Shown: positions 53,339-61,800 of the stretch, piece after piece | Layout: every line of letters begins with the position of its first letter | Numbering within the stretch: position 1 is the first letter of the stretch | From: Kitasatospora paranensis | Lineage (GTDB): Bacteria; Actinomycetota; Actinomycetes; Streptomycetales; Streptomycetaceae | Length of the DNA stretch: 64,000 bases | NCBI RefSeq assembly: GCF_039544005.1 | Contig: NZ_BAABKV010000001.1 | Span: forward strand, 4,092,001-4,156,000 | Direction of reading: 5' to 3' | The notes under the pieces: model-generated | The model's input: the letters and a program-made list of their open reading frames with translations, nothing else | Database searches by the model: none | Told to the model about the DNA's origin: nothing | Made by a program: the position numbers and the translations under genes

Positions 53339-53453
53339 GATCTGGTTCACGGTTGGCGTGGTTGCAGTTCTGGTTGCGTCCACCCCGTCCGGCCTCGGCC
53401 GGAGTCGCCACGGCGACCCGCTCCACCACAGGTCAGGAGCTCCGCAGGCCGGT

Positions 53454-54098
53454 TCAGCCCACGCCGACCCCGTCGTTCTGGGCGGCCGGGAAGCAGCTGG
53501 GGGTCTGCTTGGTCAGTGAGATGTCGATGTTCCCGACGGTGGCCGGCCGGAGCGCGCCCTTGAGGGCGGTGTCGACCAGCAGCAGGCTCTCGCCGGGCGG
53601 GATGGCGGCGGGGTGCAGGATCGCGATGCGGCCGTTCCCGGGGTCGAACGACAGCACCGACTCCAGCTTGCTGCTGTCGGTGACCACCGGGGTGTGGCAG
53701 GAGTCCGAGGGCGTGAGGACCAGTGCAGGCACACCCAGGGAGCGCAGGGCGCCCTGCAGTCCGGTCCAGTCGGCGCCGATCAGCTGGAAGGAGACGGTGC
53801 CGTCCTGGTGGGGAGTCACCGTGTAGGAGGCGGTACTGAGCTGCACCGCGGCCGAGCCGCCGGGGACCGCATGGGAGGCGGCGGATCCGGTCCGGGGCGC
53901 GGGGGCAGTGCGGCCGGCGCCGGTGTGCGGCACCAGGGCGACCGCGGTGACGGCGGCGGCCAGCCCGAAGCCGGTGGCCACCAGCCTGCGGGCGTGGCGC
54001 GGCCGGGCCGGGGCCATGGTGCCGGTGGCGGGCAGGTCCGCGGCGCGGGCGGCGAGTTCGGCGCCGAGCCGCTGCTGGAAGTTCAGGGGTGTGGTCAC
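53454..54098 (-). CDS. Membrane-anchored protein coupled to a sigma factor
   Basis: The 214-residue protein has a cytoplasmic N-terminus of about 37 residues, one membrane segment (RLVATGFGLAAAVTAVALVP) and an outer domain with two cysteines (SDSCHTPVV and PSCFPAAQ). It is encoded directly after an RNA polymerase sigma factor with a 4-bp overlap, so it may sequester or sense for that sigma factor. No zinc anti-sigma motif (HxxxCxxC) is present, so the anti-sigma role is inferred from position alone. Confidence 0.65.
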   Translation of the reverse strand: MTTPLNFQQRLGAELAARAADLPATGTMAPARPRHARRLVATGFGLAAAVTAVALVPHTGAGRTAPAPRTGSAASHAVPGGSAAVQLSTASYTVTPHQDGTVSFQLIGADWTGLQGALRSLGVPALVLTPSDSCHTPVVTDSSKLESVLSFDPGNGRIAILHPAAIPPGESLLLVDTALKGALRPATVGNIDISLTKQTPSCFPAAQNDGVGVG

Positions 54099-54703
54099 GG
54101 GGCAACCTCCAGAAGAGCGTTCACGGACGCGGTGGTAGCGACGGAGCCGGTGGTGGCTGCGCTGATCTGCGGCGCAGCCGTCCGCAGCACCTTGCGGGCC
54201 CGGTGCAGCCGCACCCGGGCGGTGGCCGCGCTGATGCCCAGTGCGTGGGCGGCCTCCGGGACGGTCAGGCCGTCGACGGCCACCAGGTCCAGCACCGCGC
54301 GCAGCGGCTCGGACAGCGCGGCGTGCCGAGCGGCCAGTCCACGGGCCTCGCGGGCCGCGTCGATGCGTGCCTCGATCGCGGACACGTCCTGATCGTCCAG
54401 CATCCGCCGGCCGGCGATCCGGGCCACCGCGTGGAGCTCCCGGACACTGCCACGGAAGTGCGAGGCCAGGACGTTGCGGGAGATCCCGTACAGCCAGGCG
54501 ACGGGCGCGCCGCGCCGGGCGTCGTAGCTGTCGGCCTGCTCCAGCGCCGTCAGGAAGATGTCGGCCGTCAGATCGGCCGCCAGGTGCACGCTGTCGGTAC
54601 GTCGGGTGACGAATCCGAGCACCGTGTCGAACTGCTGACGGTAGAACACGGCGAACACTGCCGGGTCACGTGAGGGTGGGGCTATCGGATGGTCCGCTGA
54701 CAC
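54095..54703 (-). CDS. ECF-type RNA polymerase sigma factor
   Basis: The 202-residue protein has sigma-70 region 2 (FAVFYRQQFDTVLGFVTRRT, ADLTADIFLTALEQAD, PVAWLYGISRNVLASHFRGSVRE) and region 4 (LSEPLRAVLDLVAVDGLTVPEAAHALGISAATARVRLHRAR). The GTG start at 54703 has GAGGAG about seven bases upstream. It overlaps the membrane-protein gene by 4 bp. A perfect 19-bp-stem terminator lies upstream, ending the neighbouring transcript. The regulon is unknown. Confidence 0.85.
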   Translation of the reverse strand: MSADHPIAPPSRDPAVFAVFYRQQFDTVLGFVTRRTDSVHLAADLTADIFLTALEQADSYDARRGAPVAWLYGISRNVLASHFRGSVRELHAVARIAGRRMLDDQDVSAIEARIDAAREARGLAARHAALSEPLRAVLDLVAVDGLTVPEAAHALGISAATARVRLHRARKVLRTAAPQISAATTGSVATTASVNALLEVAP

Positions 54704-54881
54704 GGATGACTCCTCGGAACGACGAGCACTGCCTGACGTCTCTACTTGGCTCCAGCGCTCCGAAGCGTTACGCGCGGCCCTTTCGGCCGCCTGCCGCGGC
54801 TTGGGGCCGGCGGCTGCGTCAGCGGTCCCCGAGGCCCGGTGCTTCGCTCCACCACAGGTCGGAACAGGCGTGCACCGGCTC

Positions 54882-54924
54882 GAAGGCCCCGACCGCCGGG
54901 AACCACCCGGCGGTCGGGGCCTTC
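54882..54924 (-). terminator. Terminator after the SRPBCC gene
   Basis: GAAGGCCCCGACCGCCGGG (54882-54900) pairs perfectly with 54906-54924 around a 5-base loop, 25 bp after the SRPBCC stop. It is read as terminator on the minus strand but is symmetric enough to act on both. Confidence 0.8.
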
Positions 54925-54948
54925 GTCGTCTCCGTCCCTGCTTCGGGC

Positions 54949-55410
54949 TCAGTGGCCGCGGCCCAGCCGCCCGGCCAGCACCCGCCCGCGTTCGGCCTGC
55001 ACTGTTCCGGCCTTCCCGGCCGCAAAGCGAAGCAGGCCGAACGGCGCGTGCAGCCGCAGCCGGTCGACCACCCGGGAGCCGCCGGCGCCCCGTGCGGTGA
55101 TGGCGAAGCAGTAGTCCATCCGCACACCGCCGGGACTGACCACCTCGCCGCTGACCGTCGCCTCGTCCGGCAGCCGGGCGTCCTCGGTGCGCAGGCTGAC
55201 CCGGATGACGTTGTCGTGCCGGACCAGTCCGAGGAACCGGAAGCGCTCGACGGCCACGTAGTGCGTGACTCCGCCCTCGCACCGCACGTCCCGCACGTCC
55301 ACGAGCAGCGGGGACAGCCCGATGTAGTTCTGGGGCTCCGCCAGATGGGCCAGCACGGCGGCAGGCGTCGCCGCGATGTCGTGGCTGTGGACCAACTCAG
55401 TGCTGGGCAC
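54949..55410 (-). CDS. SRPBCC-family (START-like) protein
   Basis: The 153-residue protein begins VPSTELVHSHDIAATPAAVL. It has the strand-and-helix order of the SRPBCC/polyketide-cyclase fold, with LAEPQNYIGLSPLLVDV and, near the end, a C-terminal helix. Such proteins bind hydrophobic ligands or act as cyclases. The function is unknown. The GTG start at 55410 was chosen by homology to the fold's usual first strand. Confidence 0.7.
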   Translation of the reverse strand: MPSTELVHSHDIAATPAAVLAHLAEPQNYIGLSPLLVDVRDVRCEGGVTHYVAVERFRFLGLVRHDNVIRVSLRTEDARLPDEATVSGEVVSPGGVRMDYCFAITARGAGGSRVVDRLRLHAPFGLLRFAAGKAGTVQAERGRVLAGRLGRGH

Positions 55411-55507
55411 GTCCGACTCCCTTGTCCGACCCCGGCCCGGCCGTGGTCGTCGACCGGGAACGATCGGTGGATCGTCGCACCATCCAGCTGGGTCCGCCAG
55501 ACCGCGC

Positions 55508-55557
55508 CCACGGCCAGGCGGCGGGGCCACGGCCGGGCGGCGGGGCTACGGCCGGGT
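55508..55557. repeat. 19-nt tandem repeat running into a stop codon
   Basis: Two 19-base units, CCACGGCCAGGCGGCGGGG (55508-55526) and its one-mismatch copy (55527-55545), are followed by a partial third. The third contains the TAG stop and last codons of the RibD-type gene (minus strand). Repeats of this kind in GC-rich DNA change number easily. Confidence 0.6.
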
Positions 55558-56188
55558 GAAGGTCAGATGGGTGGTGCCGCCGGGCGTCGTCACCGACTCG
55601 ACCCGGAACCGTTGCTCCAGCCCTTCCAGCCCGTCCCAGAGCCGCTCGCCGCGGCCCAGGACGATCGGGACGACCGCGACGTGGAGGTGGTCGACCAGGT
55701 CCTCGGCGAGGAACTGCCTGACCGTGGTCGGGCCCCCGCCGATCCGCACGTCGAGGTCGCCCGCGGCCTCGCGGGCCTGCTTCAGTACCTCCTGCGGCGA
55801 GGCGTCGACGAAGTGGAAGACCGTGCCGCCTTCCATCTCCAGGGACGGGCGCGGATGGTGCGTCAGCACGAACACCGGGGTGTGGAACGGCGGGTTCTCC
55901 CCCACCAGCCCTTCCACTCCTCGTCGGTCCACGGGCCGCGCTGCGGCCCGAACTTGTTGCGGCCCATGATCTCCGCCCCGATCCCGGCCCCCACGCCGAG
56001 GCAAGGGCGTCGTCGACACCGCCGTCGCCGCCGGCCCGGCCCTGCATCTCGTGGAAGGCGCGGGTCCGGAAGAACCACTCGACCAGCCGGGTCCCGGCAT
56101 GCCCGAACGGGGCCTCCAGTGTCTGTCCCTCCCCGGCGGCAAAGCCGTCCAGCGACACGCTGAAGTTGTGCACTCGAACACGCGACAT
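55546..56188 (-). CDS. Dihydrofolate-reductase-like (RibD C-terminal) protein, two frameshifts
   Basis: The restored protein has 214 residues: MSRVRVHNFSVSLDGFAAGE at the start, then GVGAGIGAEIMGRNKFGPQRGPWTDEEWKGWW, then GENPPFHTPVFVLTHHP and a C-terminal NADPH-site region VRIGGGPTTVRQFLAEDLVDHLHVAVVP. These three blocks lie in three different frames; one base is missing near 55996 and another in the CCCCC run at 55899-55903. The family (RibD_C/dihydrofolate reductase fold) reduces small heterocycles; the substrate is unknown. With two indels in one gene, sequencing error or decay are both possible. Confidence 0.75.
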
Positions 56189-56373
56189 GATGCTCACGTC
56201 CCTCGACTCGGGCTCCGCCGTCGAACCGAGCGTAAGCGCACCCACCGACATGGGCCGGACCACTCGCCGCAGGAACGACCGTCGACCTCCTCTCCTCCGC
56301 CGCGGGAAGGCCGGCGCGTGACGGCTGAGCCGCGTGGCGGATGATGGGGCCAGCGGACGTGAGGGGCAGCGCA

Positions 56374-57636
56374 GTGACTGACAGCGGATCCATCGAGATG
56401 GAGAACGTCGTGGCCGGGCCCGAGGGCGGGGCGGTACCGGTGGCCGGTGCCGGTGCCCCGGGCGGGGGCGCACGGCCCCGGCGGTCCCTGGTCCGACGGC
56501 TGGCCGTGGTCGTCCTCGTCCTCGTGGTCCTGGGTCTGCCGCCGTGGTGGACGCTGTTCGCCTCCGGTGTCGACTGGCCGTTCCCGGTCTTCCTGGCCGG
56601 CACGGCCGTCCTGGTCGCCTGGCTGGTCTCCTTCCCCTTCCTGATGGTCGCCGGCCACGGAGCACGGCGGGACGACCGGGCGGCGCGCGTCGCGGACACC
56701 ACCCTCGGCATGATCTGGGTGCTCTTCACCTGGTCGGTGCTGGGCGGCCTGGCGGACCTCGTGCTGATCGGGCTCGGCATCGGCGGCGTCGAACGGGCCA
56801 GAGCCGTCGCCGTGACCGTGGCCGTGGTCTCGGCCGGGCTGCTGGCCTGGGGCCACTACGAGGCCATGCGCGTGCCGCGGGTGAAGCGGCTGGACGTCCA
56901 CCTCCCGCGACTCGGCGACGGCCTTGACGGGACCAGGGTCGTCGTCCTCGCCGACACCCACTACGGGCCGATCGACCGGGCGGTCTGGTCGGCGCGGGTC
57001 GCCGAGGCGGTCAACGCCCTGGAGGCGGACGTGGTGGTCCACGCCGGCGACATCGCGGACGGCACCCCGGCCCAGCGACGGGAGCAGTCCGCGCCGCTCG
57101 GGACGGTCCGGGGCCGGCTGGCCAAGGTCTACGTCACGGGGAACCACGAGTACGGCAGCGAGGCCCAGGGCTGGCTGGACCGCATGGCGGACCTGGGCTG
57201 GGAGCCGCTGCACAACCGCCACGTCGTGGTGGAGCGCGGCGGGGACGCCCTCGTCCTCGCCGGCGTGGACGACGTGACCGCGGAGTCCTCCGGCCTGGCC
57301 GGGCACCGCGCGAACCTGCTCGGCGCGCTGGCCGGGGCGGACCGGGAACGCCCCGTCCTGCTCGTCGCCCACCAGCCCAAGTACGTCCCGCAGGCCGCGG
57401 CCGCCGGCATCGACCTGCAGGTCTCCGGGCACACCCACGGCGGCCAGATCTGGCCGTTCAACTTCCTCGTCCGGATCGACCAGCCGGTGGTGCACGGCCT
57501 GAGCCGGCACGGGGAGCGGACCCAGCTCTACACCAGCCGGGGCACCGGCTTCTGGGGGCCGCCCTTCCGGGTCTTCGCACCGAGCGAGATCACCCTGCTC
57601 ACGCTGCGTTCGGGCGCCCTGCCGCCGACCGCCTGA
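56374..57636 (+). CDS. Membrane metallophosphoesterase
   Basis: The 420-residue protein has about four hydrophobic segments in its first 175 residues and then the phosphoesterase motifs VLADTHYGP, VHAGDIADG, VTGNHEYGS, LVAHQPK and SGHTHGGQ. All metal ligands are present. This YkuE-like architecture is common in actinobacteria; the substrate is unknown. The GTG start at 56374 has GAGGGG about eight bases upstream. It is a second phosphoesterase of this type in the window (the first is near 26 kb). Confidence 0.87.
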   Translation: MTDSGSIEMENVVAGPEGGAVPVAGAGAPGGGARPRRSLVRRLAVVVLVLVVLGLPPWWTLFASGVDWPFPVFLAGTAVLVAWLVSFPFLMVAGHGARRDDRAARVADTTLGMIWVLFTWSVLGGLADLVLIGLGIGGVERARAVAVTVAVVSAGLLAWGHYEAMRVPRVKRLDVHLPRLGDGLDGTRVVVLADTHYGPIDRAVWSARVAEAVNALEADVVVHAGDIADGTPAQRREQSAPLGTVRGRLAKVYVTGNHEYGSEAQGWLDRMADLGWEPLHNRHVVVERGGDALVLAGVDDVTAESSGLAGHRANLLGALAGADRERPVLLVAHQPKYVPQAAAAGIDLQVSGHTHGGQIWPFNFLVRIDQPVVHGLSRHGERTQLYTSRGTGFWGPPFRVFAPSEITLLTLRSGALPPTA

Positions 57637-57778
57637 CGCACCGGGGATCCCCACGGGCACCGTGAACTCCGTTCCGGGGAGCCGGGATCGGGGACATGGG
57701 GCGGCGGTCTCGTCCGTCCGGGGCGCGGCGAGTACGCTGGCGCGTCGCTGTCGCCGTGGAACGGGGGAGGAGCCGGTC

Positions 57779-58846
57779 GTGGCTACCGTCGGAACAGCCT
57801 CGGAGGCGTGTGTGCCGTCCGAGGACGAGGGGTGGCAACAGCTGCTGGAGGACGTGGCCCGGAGCGGGCGCCGGCTGCGGCGCGCGGAACTGGACGCCCT
57901 GCGCGAGTACGGCGACCGGGCCGCCGGGAGCGGCCGGGGCCTGGCCGAACTCGTGGACGAGCGGCTGGCCGCCACCGGCAGGGCCTGGGCCGGACAGCCG
58001 GTGGACCCGGCCTCGATGACGGCGTTGCGTGCGGCGGTGGCCGCCCTCGCGGCGGGGCACGGCCGGGCCTACCGTGAGCGGCTGCAGCGCGAGGAGGCCG
58101 GACGGCGGGAGTTCGTGGCGGACCTGCTGAGCAGCCGCAGCGATCTGGGGCGGCTGGCCGAACACGCCGAGCGCTTCGGGATCAACCTGGCCTGCGCGCA
58201 CGTCGTCGCGGTGGCCGAGGGCGACGGCTACGACCTGGACGATCCGATGGTGCGTGCGCTGGAACGGCAGTTGCTGGGCCGCTTCGGCGAGCAGGAGGTG
58301 CTGCTGGCGGTGAAGCACGGCCGGCTGGTCTGCATCGTGCCGTCCGGGCCCGGGGAGACGGCGGCGGTCGCGGCGTTCGCCGAACTGACCCAGGGGCGCC
58401 GGGTCGTGGTCGGCCGCCCGCACAGCGGGCCGGGCGGGGTGGTGCACTCCTACGAGGAGGCGCGCTCCGCGCTGGAGCAGGCCGACCAGCTGGAGCTGCC
58501 CGGGCAGTTGCTGCACGCGGCCGACCTCCTGGTGCTGCCGGTGCTGCTGCGGGACCGGGTCGCCCTGGAGGAACTGGTGCGCGGGGTGCTGAGCCCGCTG
58601 CTCGCCGCCCGCGGCGGTGCCGAACCACTGCTGGAGACCCTGACCGCCTACGCGAACTCCCGCTACGTCACGGCGGAGGCGGCACGCCGGCTCGGGTTGA
58701 GCGTGCGGGCGCTGGCGTACCGGCTGGAGCGCATCGTCCGGTTGACCGGGCTGGATCCGGACGATGCGCTGCAGCGCTACACCCTGGAGACCGCGGTGTT
58801 CGGCGCGAGACTGCTGGGCTGGCCGGGGTCGGCGGCGGAGGCGTAG
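57779..58846 (+). CDS. PucR-like transcriptional regulator
   Basis: The 355-residue protein has a central GGDEF-like regulatory region (HVVAVAEGDGYDLDDPMVR through GRRVVVGRPHSGPGGVVHSYEEARSALEQAD) and a C-terminal PucR helix-turn-helix (LLETLTAYANSRYVTAEAARRLGLSVRALAYRLERI). Such regulators often control catabolic or stress genes. The GTG start at 57779 has GGAGGAG. Its last 70 bp overlap, on the opposite strand, the 3' end of the giant ATPase gene, so the two may influence each other. Confidence 0.85.
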   Translation: MATVGTASEACVPSEDEGWQQLLEDVARSGRRLRRAELDALREYGDRAAGSGRGLAELVDERLAATGRAWAGQPVDPASMTALRAAVAALAAGHGRAYRERLQREEAGRREFVADLLSSRSDLGRLAEHAERFGINLACAHVVAVAEGDGYDLDDPMVRALERQLLGRFGEQEVLLAVKHGRLVCIVPSGPGETAAVAAFAELTQGRRVVVGRPHSGPGGVVHSYEEARSALEQADQLELPGQLLHAADLLVLPVLLRDRVALEELVRGVLSPLLAARGGAEPLLETLTAYANSRYVTAEAARRLGLSVRALAYRLERIVRLTGLDPDDALQRYTLETAVFGARLLGWPGSAAEA

Positions 58847-61800
58847 CCCGCGCACAGGGACGTCCAGCGGGCCGTCTGCTCGGGGGTGGCCCGGCCCCGG
58901 AGCAGGGCGAGTCCGAGCAGGTTGGCCTCGGCGGCGCTGCCCAGGGTGCGGGCCTCGGCGAGGTAGTGGTCGTCCAGCAGCGCCTCGACCTCGGCGTCGC
59001 TCTGGACGGGGTCGATCCGCGCGGCGAGCCGGGCCATGGTGCGGTACGAGCCCTGGAGCAGGAACGGCGGCTCCCGGCGGTCGGTCTCCTCCTGGGCGGC
59101 GGAGGCGATGTAGGCGCTGTTGACGGCCAGCACGGTGCGCTGGACCCGCCGCAGCCGGGTCAGCGCGGCCAGCGTCCGGTCGAGGTCGGGCACGAGGTGC
59201 GTGAGCCGGTCGGCCTGGGCGGCCGGGTCGCCGTCGGCGAGGGCGATGAGCAGGCGCAGGTCGGCCGGGTCGATGCCGGCGAGGGGCGCGAGCACCGGGT
59301 TCGCGACGAGCGCGTTCTCCAGGAAGGAGAGCGCGAAGACGTCCCCGTGGCCGGCCAGCACCTCGCCGAGGTTCCACACGTCGGCGCGGTTGGCGAGCAT
59401 GTCGGGGATCTCGAAGCGCTGCCCGTTCGCGGTGTGGGGATTCCCGGCGAGGCAGACGGCGAAGCGGCGCCCGCGCAGGTCGAAGCTGCGCGGGATGCCG
59501 TCGCTGACGGCCTCGACGCGACGTTGGGTGTCGCACAGGGGGATGAATTTCTGCAGGAGTTCGGCGGAGACGTGCTGGATGTCGTCCACGTGCAGCATGA
59601 CGTTGCTGCCCGCTTCCAGCGCGAACACGATCTTCTCCACCTCGCGGCGGGCGGCCGCGTCGGGCGCGCGCTCCGGGTCGAGCGAGGTCGTGCCGACCCC
59701 CAGGGCGGGGCCGTTGACCCGGACCATGAGCAGGCCGAGGCGGTCGGCGACGTACTCCAACAGCGTGGTCTTGCCGTAGCCGGGCGGGGAGAGGAGCAGC
59801 AGCAGACCGCTGCGATCGGTGCTGCCGCCGTGGTCGAGGGTGCCCAGCTGCCTGGCCAGGTTGTCGCCCACGAGCGGCAGGTAGACCTGGTCGATGAGCT
59901 GGTTGCGGACGAATCCGGCCAGCGGGCGGGGTCGGAAGTCGCCCAGGCGCAGCCGGGCCCGTTCGGCGTCCAGGGCGTCTGCGCGCTGCCGCTGGAAGGC
60001 CCGGTGGGCCGGGGCCCGTTCCTCCCGGAACACCTGCGCCCGGTGGGGCAGTTCGTCGATCCGGACGGTCAGCCGGCCGTCGTGGACGCGGGGGTGGCTG
60101 CCCAGCAGGCCGGCGACGGTCTCACCGACGGGGGCGTCGATCCCGTAGCGCGGGAGTTCGGGCGCGCACAGCTCGGCGACGGCCTCGGCCAGGCCCTCCT
60201 CGTTGGCGTGGGCGGCGGCGTGGGACCCGAGCCAGGCGGCGGCGAGCTGGCGGCGCGCGGGCAGGTCGGCGCGGAGCGCCCGGAGGTCGGCGGCGAGGTC
60301 GGCGGCGGCGTCGGTCTGCCGGAAGCCGTCCAGGAGGGTGCGGGCTGCCAGGCCGGTGGCGAAGCCCTCGCGGGGCTGCGCGAGTTCGTCGATCAGGTAC
60401 CTGCCCGCCCGCGGCTCCGCCGGCAGGCCCGTGGCGGCGGCGAACTCGGCGACGGCACGGTCCAGTTCGGCGGCCAGTTCGGCCACCGCGGCGGCTGCGG
60501 TGTCCGCTCCGAACCGGTCGCGGGCCCGGGTGAGGGAGCGGGCGCGCAACCGCCAGGCAGCCTGCTGCTCCTCGGCGGCGCCGTGGGCCCAGAACAGCTG
60601 GGCGGCGGCGCGCACCTCGGCCGGGTGTTCCAGCAGCCCGGCGCCGGTGCGCAGCCGTAGCAGTGCGCCGAGGATGAGGGCGGCGTCGTGGTCGTGGACG
60701 CCGCGCTCGTAGCCCTCGTCGTAGGCGCGTTCGGCGGCACGGCGGACGTGTTCGAGCAGCGGATCGGCCGCCCTGTCGGCCCCGCCGGTGACCGCGGGAA
60801 GGAGCGCGGCCGCCAGGTACTCGGCGCGGTAGAGCGCCGGCGACTCGCTCACCAGCGGCTGGGTCCAGAACTCGCGCCCGGCCTGCAACTGCGGTACCCG
60901 GGCGGCTCGTCGGTAGCCGGTGCCGGTGACGAGGAAGGCGAGCCCGTCGCCGTCGGGCTGCAGGGTGAGCTCGACCGGTTCGCGGCGGACGGCGAACCGG
61001 TGGCGCCCCAGGCGGACGCTCGCCCCGCCGTCCGCGGACAGGTCGGCGCGATCACGCAGGTCGCGCAACGCGCTGCGGACGGCGCCGAGCAGGCCGTCCT
61101 CCAGCTCCTGGGCGCGCACCCGGTCGTCGAGTCCGCGCAGCTCCTCGGCCGCCGCACGGACGCGCACCGCCATCGGGTCGGCGGCCTGCGCGGCATGGAT
61201 GTCGGCGGCCGTACCCAGCCCGGCGAGCCTTCGGCGCAGGGCCTCCAGGGCGCGCTGCGCGGAGGCGCCCACCCGGTCGGCGCGTGCGGCCACCTCGTCC
61301 AGCAGGGTCTGCCGACGGGCGGCGAACGCCTGCCGGATCTCCTCCCGGCGCAGTGCCAGGTCGGCGGCCAGGCCCTCGGCCTCGGCGAACCGGGCCTCCA
61401 GTGCGTCGACCCGCAGCATGAGCCGGGCGAGTTGGTCGTCGCAGGCGGCCGGGGTGTCGGCGGCGGCCAGGGCGGCGGCGGTAGCCTGGGCGAGCAGGGC
61501 CGACTCGGCGGCGTGGGCGGCCCGGTGCTCGGCGTCGAGCAGGGCGCGGCGCCGGTTCACCAGGACCGCCCGGGCGCGGTTGACGGCGGCCAGGACTTCT
61601 CCGATGGCCAGCAGCACGGCCGTTCCGGTGGCCGGGTCGGCGGCGACCGCGCCGGTGACGAGGTCGGTGACGGTGGCCAGCGCATCCGCCTGCCCGCCGA
61701 GCCGGTCGGCGAGCCGGGCGGCGTCGGCGGCGGCCGTGACCGACTCGGCGTCCTCAGCGGCCTGCTGCGCGGCGGCGAGGGAGCCGGCGAAGGCGTCCGG

